Source of the DNA: an uncultured Acidimicrobiales bacterium
GTDB taxonomy: Bacteria > Actinomycetota > Acidimicrobiia > Acidimicrobiales > UBA10347
Reading direction: 5' to 3'
Length of the DNA stretch: 9,253 bases
NCBI GenBank assembly: GCA_937942965.1
Contig: CALDGN010000200.1
Coordinates: 1 to 9,253, forward strand
The notes under the pieces are model-generated. The model worked only from the letters and a program-made list of their open reading frames with translations. It did not search any database and was not told where the DNA came from. Shown piece by piece: positions 6,608-9,253 of the stretch. The stretch's first letter is position 1; each line of letters begins with the position of its first letter. The position numbers were made by a program, and so were the translations under genes.

Positions 6608-7945
6608 GTGTCGGAAGACAACAAGCCGCTTGACCCAAGTGCACCGGTGCCGGGCGCGCCCCGACCTGGCGACCTGTCGTCGGTCTGGTCCGACGGCGCC
6701 GACGTAACACCCGCGACCCAGCCGCTCGCGAGCCAGGCACAGATGCCGCGTCAGCAGGGCTGGCGCTGGATGAGCGGCGAAGGCGTACCGAGCTGGATCA
6801 ATGGTGCGATCTGGCGCATCGTGCTGGCCGTCGTCGGCCTCTACGCCGCCGCCTGGGTCATGGGTCGGCTGCGCGGGCTGCTGATCATCATCTTCATCTC
6901 GATCTTCTTGTCGTTTGCGATCGAACCGGCCGTCAACTCGCTCGAACACCGGGGCGTCCGCCGAGGGGTTGGCACGGCGACGATCTTCTTGGTTCTGGTC
7001 GGCGCAATCGTCGCGTTCGGCATCGCCATGGGTCAGGTCATCGCCGAACAGATCACGGATCTGGTCAACGAAGCACCGGAACGGATCACATCGCTCGAAT
7101 CGTGGCTACAGGACAACATCGATGACCAGATTGACCTGACCGAACTGCAGCAGGTCGTGAGCGAGTCGGGCGAGTTCCGAAGTCGCGCCACCGATCTGGC
7201 TGGCGGTCTGGTCGACTTCGGCGGCCAGGTCGTGGTCGCCCTGTTCGACATCTTCACGATCGCCCTGTTCACCTTCTACCTCGTCGCCGAAGGTCCCAAA
7301 TTCCGGCGCACGCTGTGCTCGATGCTCCCGCCGCACCAGCAGAAGCGGGTCCTCGAGATCTGGGACATCGGCATGCTCAAGACGGGCGGCTACATCGTTT
7401 CCCGTCTGGTGCTGGTCGTGGTCGCGTTCATCGTCCACTGGGTGGCGTTTGAGCTGATGGGCGTGCGGTTCGCGCTCGTCCTAGCGATCTGGGTCGGACT
7501 TGTCAGCCAGTTCGTTCCCGTCGTTGGTGTCTACGTCGCCGCGGTCTTCCCGGTCCTCATTGCATTGGCCGATCGGCCGATTAGTGCGGTGTGGGTCATC
7601 GTCTTCATGGTCGTCTGGCAGCAGTTCGAGAACTACCTGATTGCGCCACGCGTAACTGCCTCGACGATGGAGGTGCACCCTGCGGTGGCCTTTGGCTCGG
7701 TGATCGCCGGTACGGCGATCCTCGGCGCCGTCGGAGCGCTGCTCGCCTTGCCCGTGTCGGCGACCTTGCAGGGCTTCATCTCGAGCTACGCGGCCCGCTA
7801 CAACGTCGAGTTCGATGTGAATACCGGTGGCCTACCAATGGATCCGCTCGCCGACGAGATCGAAGCTGCCGCCGAGCTCGATGCAGCGGGCGACAGCACG
7901 ACGGGACCCAAGAACGAAGCAAGCCATGACCGCGACGCCAACTGA
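6608..7945 (+). CDS. AI-2E family (PF01594) membrane transporter/permease
   Basis: This 445-residue polytopic inner-membrane protein belongs to the AI-2E family, which includes TqsA-like exporters and Na+(Li+)/H+ antiporters; true substrates are mostly unknown. A hydrophilic Pro-rich N-terminus (1-65) precedes predicted membrane segments near 66-86, 90-108, 122-145, 206-227, 259-282, 287-320 (two close segments), 325-340 and 357-390. The soluble region between the third and fourth (about 146-200) is usual for the family. The C-terminal signature QQFENYLIAPRV (338-349) followed by VHPAVAFGSVIAG and GALLALPV (356-383) is diagnostic. The start is GTG 6608, with GGGGGA (6597-6602) five bases upstream, a clear ribosome site. 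The acidic tail (411-445) is not conserved in the family as I know it. It lies 51 bp after nrdJ and its end overlaps the next gene by 20 bases, so it is probably cotranscribed downstream. Confidence 0.93.
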   Translation: MSEDNKPLDPSAPVPGAPRPGDLSSVWSDGADVTPATQPLASQAQMPRQQGWRWMSGEGVPSWINGAIWRIVLAVVGLYAAAWVMGRLRGLLIIIFISIFLSFAIEPAVNSLEHRGVRRGVGTATIFLVLVGAIVAFGIAMGQVIAEQITDLVNEAPERITSLESWLQDNIDDQIDLTELQQVVSESGEFRSRATDLAGGLVDFGGQVVVALFDIFTIALFTFYLVAEGPKFRRTLCSMLPPHQQKRVLEIWDIGMLKTGGYIVSRLVLVVVAFIVHWVAFELMGVRFALVLAIWVGLVSQFVPVVGVYVAAVFPVLIALADRPISAVWVIVFMVVWQQFENYLIAPRVTASTMEVHPAVAFGSVIAGTAILGAVGALLALPVSATLQGFISSYAARYNVEFDVNTGGLPMDPLADEIEAAAELDAAGDSTTGPKNEASHDRDAN

Positions 7946-9253
7946 ATCGTTTCCGACAACGACGGTCGCAGAGCGCATCGACCGCCACCTGGGTCGGGTC
8001 TATCGCAACGCAGACGACGCGCAGCTCGTACGAGTCCGCGACCGGATCCTCGCGACCTTCGGCCTTGACGGCACGCTCACGTTCGCGCCACGCACAGCGC
8101 TCCCGAGCGAGTCCGAAGTGCTGCTCATCACCTATGGCGACTCGGTCGTCGAACACGATCGGGTCGACGGCCACCTGCGCTCGTTGGCGAGCCTGGTCGA
8201 TGGACCGCTCGACGACCTGATCGAGACGGTCCACATCTTGCCGTTCTTTGTGTCGAGCAGCGATGGCGGGTTCTCGATCGTCGACTATCGAGCGATCGCC
8301 GAGGGGCTCGGCGACTGGTCGGACCTGCAAGCGCTCGCCAAGTCCCGAGGCCTGATGGTCGACCTCGTATGCAATCACGGGTCAGCCCAAAGCGACTGGT
8401 TCGCGAGCTTCGTTGCCGACGAAGCCCCGTTCCGCGACTGGTACACGACCGCGGATTCCAACGCCGATACGGCAAGCGTGGTCCGACCCCGTACCCATGA
8501 CCTGCTGCTCCCGGTCGAGACCGCCGGTGGCACCCGCCACGTGTGGGCCACGTTCAGCCACGACCAGATCGACTTCGACTTCTCGAACCCTGACGTGCTC
8601 GTCGAGTTCTGCTCGATCCTGCATCACTACATGCACGAAGGCGGCGCAACTCGGGTGCGCCTCGATGCGATCGCCTATCTCTGGAAGCAGCTCGGCACCA
8701 CGTGTGTGCATCTTCCCGAGACGCACGAGGTCGTCAAACTGTTCCGCACGTTGGTCGACGCCATGGGCAACGAAGCCGAAGGCCCCGGAGCGCTGCTGAT
8801 CACCGAAACGAACGTGCCTCACGACCAGAACGTCGCCTACTTCGGCGATGGCGACGAAGCCCAAGTCATCTACAACTTCACGCTCGCTCCGCTGATCGTC
8901 TGGTCGGTGCTCGCCGAACGAGGCGACGCATTGACGGGTTGGCTCGGGCGCCTCGATGCGCTTCCGGATGGCTGCACGTTCTTGAACTTCATCGCGAGTC
9001 ACGACGGCATCGGCCTACGGCCGATCGAGGACCTCGTGTCGCCCGATGAGCTCCAGGTGCTGCTCGATCGTGCGTCGGAGACCGGCGGCGACTGGTCGAT
9101 GTACAGCGCACCGGGCGGCCCTCGTCCGTACGAGCTCAATGTCAGTCTCGCCGACTTGCTCTCTGGCGTCGACGGGGAAACCTGGCAACGATTCGTCGCT
9201 GCGCATGCCGTGATGCTCGCGGTGCAAGGCGTGCCGGCGTTCTACATCCACTC
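7926..9253 (+). CDS. GH13_18 sugar phosphorylase (sucrose / glucosylglycerate phosphorylase-like), 3' end outside the window
   Basis: This reading frame is open to the window edge (442 complete codons) and encodes a glycoside hydrolase family 13 subfamily 18 enzyme. These phosphorylases cleave an alpha-glucoside with phosphate to give glucose 1-phosphate; known substrates are sucrose, sucrose 6-phosphate, glucosylglycerol and glucosylglycerate. The nucleophile is D247 in VRLDAIAYLW, the acid/base is E294 in LLITETNVP, and the transition-state stabiliser is D360 in ASHDGIG. Other family stretches are HILPFFVSSSDGGFSIVDY (103-121), DLVCNHGSAQSDWF (146-159), GTTCVHLPETHEVVKL (257-272) and FLNFIASHDGIGLRPIE (352-368). 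The wording recalls glucosylglycerate phosphorylases (YcjM-type) at least as much as sucrose phosphorylase; substrate is unproven. The ATG at 7926 lies inside the transporter gene (20-base overlap, different frame), so translation is probably coupled. About 100-150 further residues would be expected beyond the window. Confidence 0.93.
   Translation, partial: MTATPTESFPTTTVAERIDRHLGRVYRNADDAQLVRVRDRILATFGLDGTLTFAPRTALPSESEVLLITYGDSVVEHDRVDGHLRSLASLVDGPLDDLIETVHILPFFVSSSDGGFSIVDYRAIAEGLGDWSDLQALAKSRGLMVDLVCNHGSAQSDWFASFVADEAPFRDWYTTADSNADTASVVRPRTHDLLLPVETAGGTRHVWATFSHDQIDFDFSNPDVLVEFCSILHHYMHEGGATRVRLDAIAYLWKQLGTTCVHLPETHEVVKLFRTLVDAMGNEAEGPGALLITETNVPHDQNVAYFGDGDEAQVIYNFTLAPLIVWSVLAERGDALTGWLGRLDALPDGCTFLNFIASHDGIGLRPIEDLVSPDELQVLLDRASETGGDWSMYSAPGGPRPYELNVSLADLLSGVDGETWQRFVAAHAVMLAVQGVPAFYIH

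Overview
This is a GC-rich, gene-dense chromosomal window with strong G/C bias at third codon positions and frequent GTG starts. It looks actinobacterial. The style (GAC/GTC/GCC-rich codons, a coenzyme-B12-dependent class II ribonucleotide reductase, a geranylgeranyl-reductase-family flavoprotein) resembles Acidimicrobiia or Ilumatobacter-like bacteria, but that placement is an impression, not a result. I see no rRNA, tRNA, insertion sequence, phage gene or CRISPR array.

Left part (1-1950, + strand). A short non-coding segment with an inverted repeat leads into a classical short-chain dehydrogenase. A 104-residue unrecognised protein follows, then a class I SAM-dependent methyltransferase whose GTG start overlaps the previous stop (GTGA). 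These three are probably one operon. They converge on a minus-strand gene, and the 86-bp gap between holds a nested two-stem hairpin that probably ends transcription.

Middle (2037-6556). A minus-strand FAD-dependent oxidoreductase of the geranylgeranyl reductase family is divergent from nrdJ, which encodes a complete adenosylcobalamin-dependent ribonucleotide reductase of about 939 residues. All catalytic and redox cysteines are visible. The 461-bp divergent intergenic region is the most structured non-coding DNA here. It carries six AATCC-type elements 11-13 bp apart, several CCACA/TGTGG elements resembling DnaA or NrdR boxes, and a long nrdJ leader with three possible stem-loops.

Right part (6608-9253, + strand). 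An AI-2E-family (PF01594) membrane protein starts 51 bp after nrdJ. Its last 20 bases overlap the start of a GH13 subfamily 18 sugar phosphorylase of the sucrose/glucosylglycerate phosphorylase group. That gene runs off the window, with all three catalytic acids in place.

Most of the window is ordinary housekeeping and metabolic content. I found no convincing undescribed multi-gene system. The items most worth a second look are the nrdJ control region, the small coupled unknown gene and the transporter/phosphorylase overlap.
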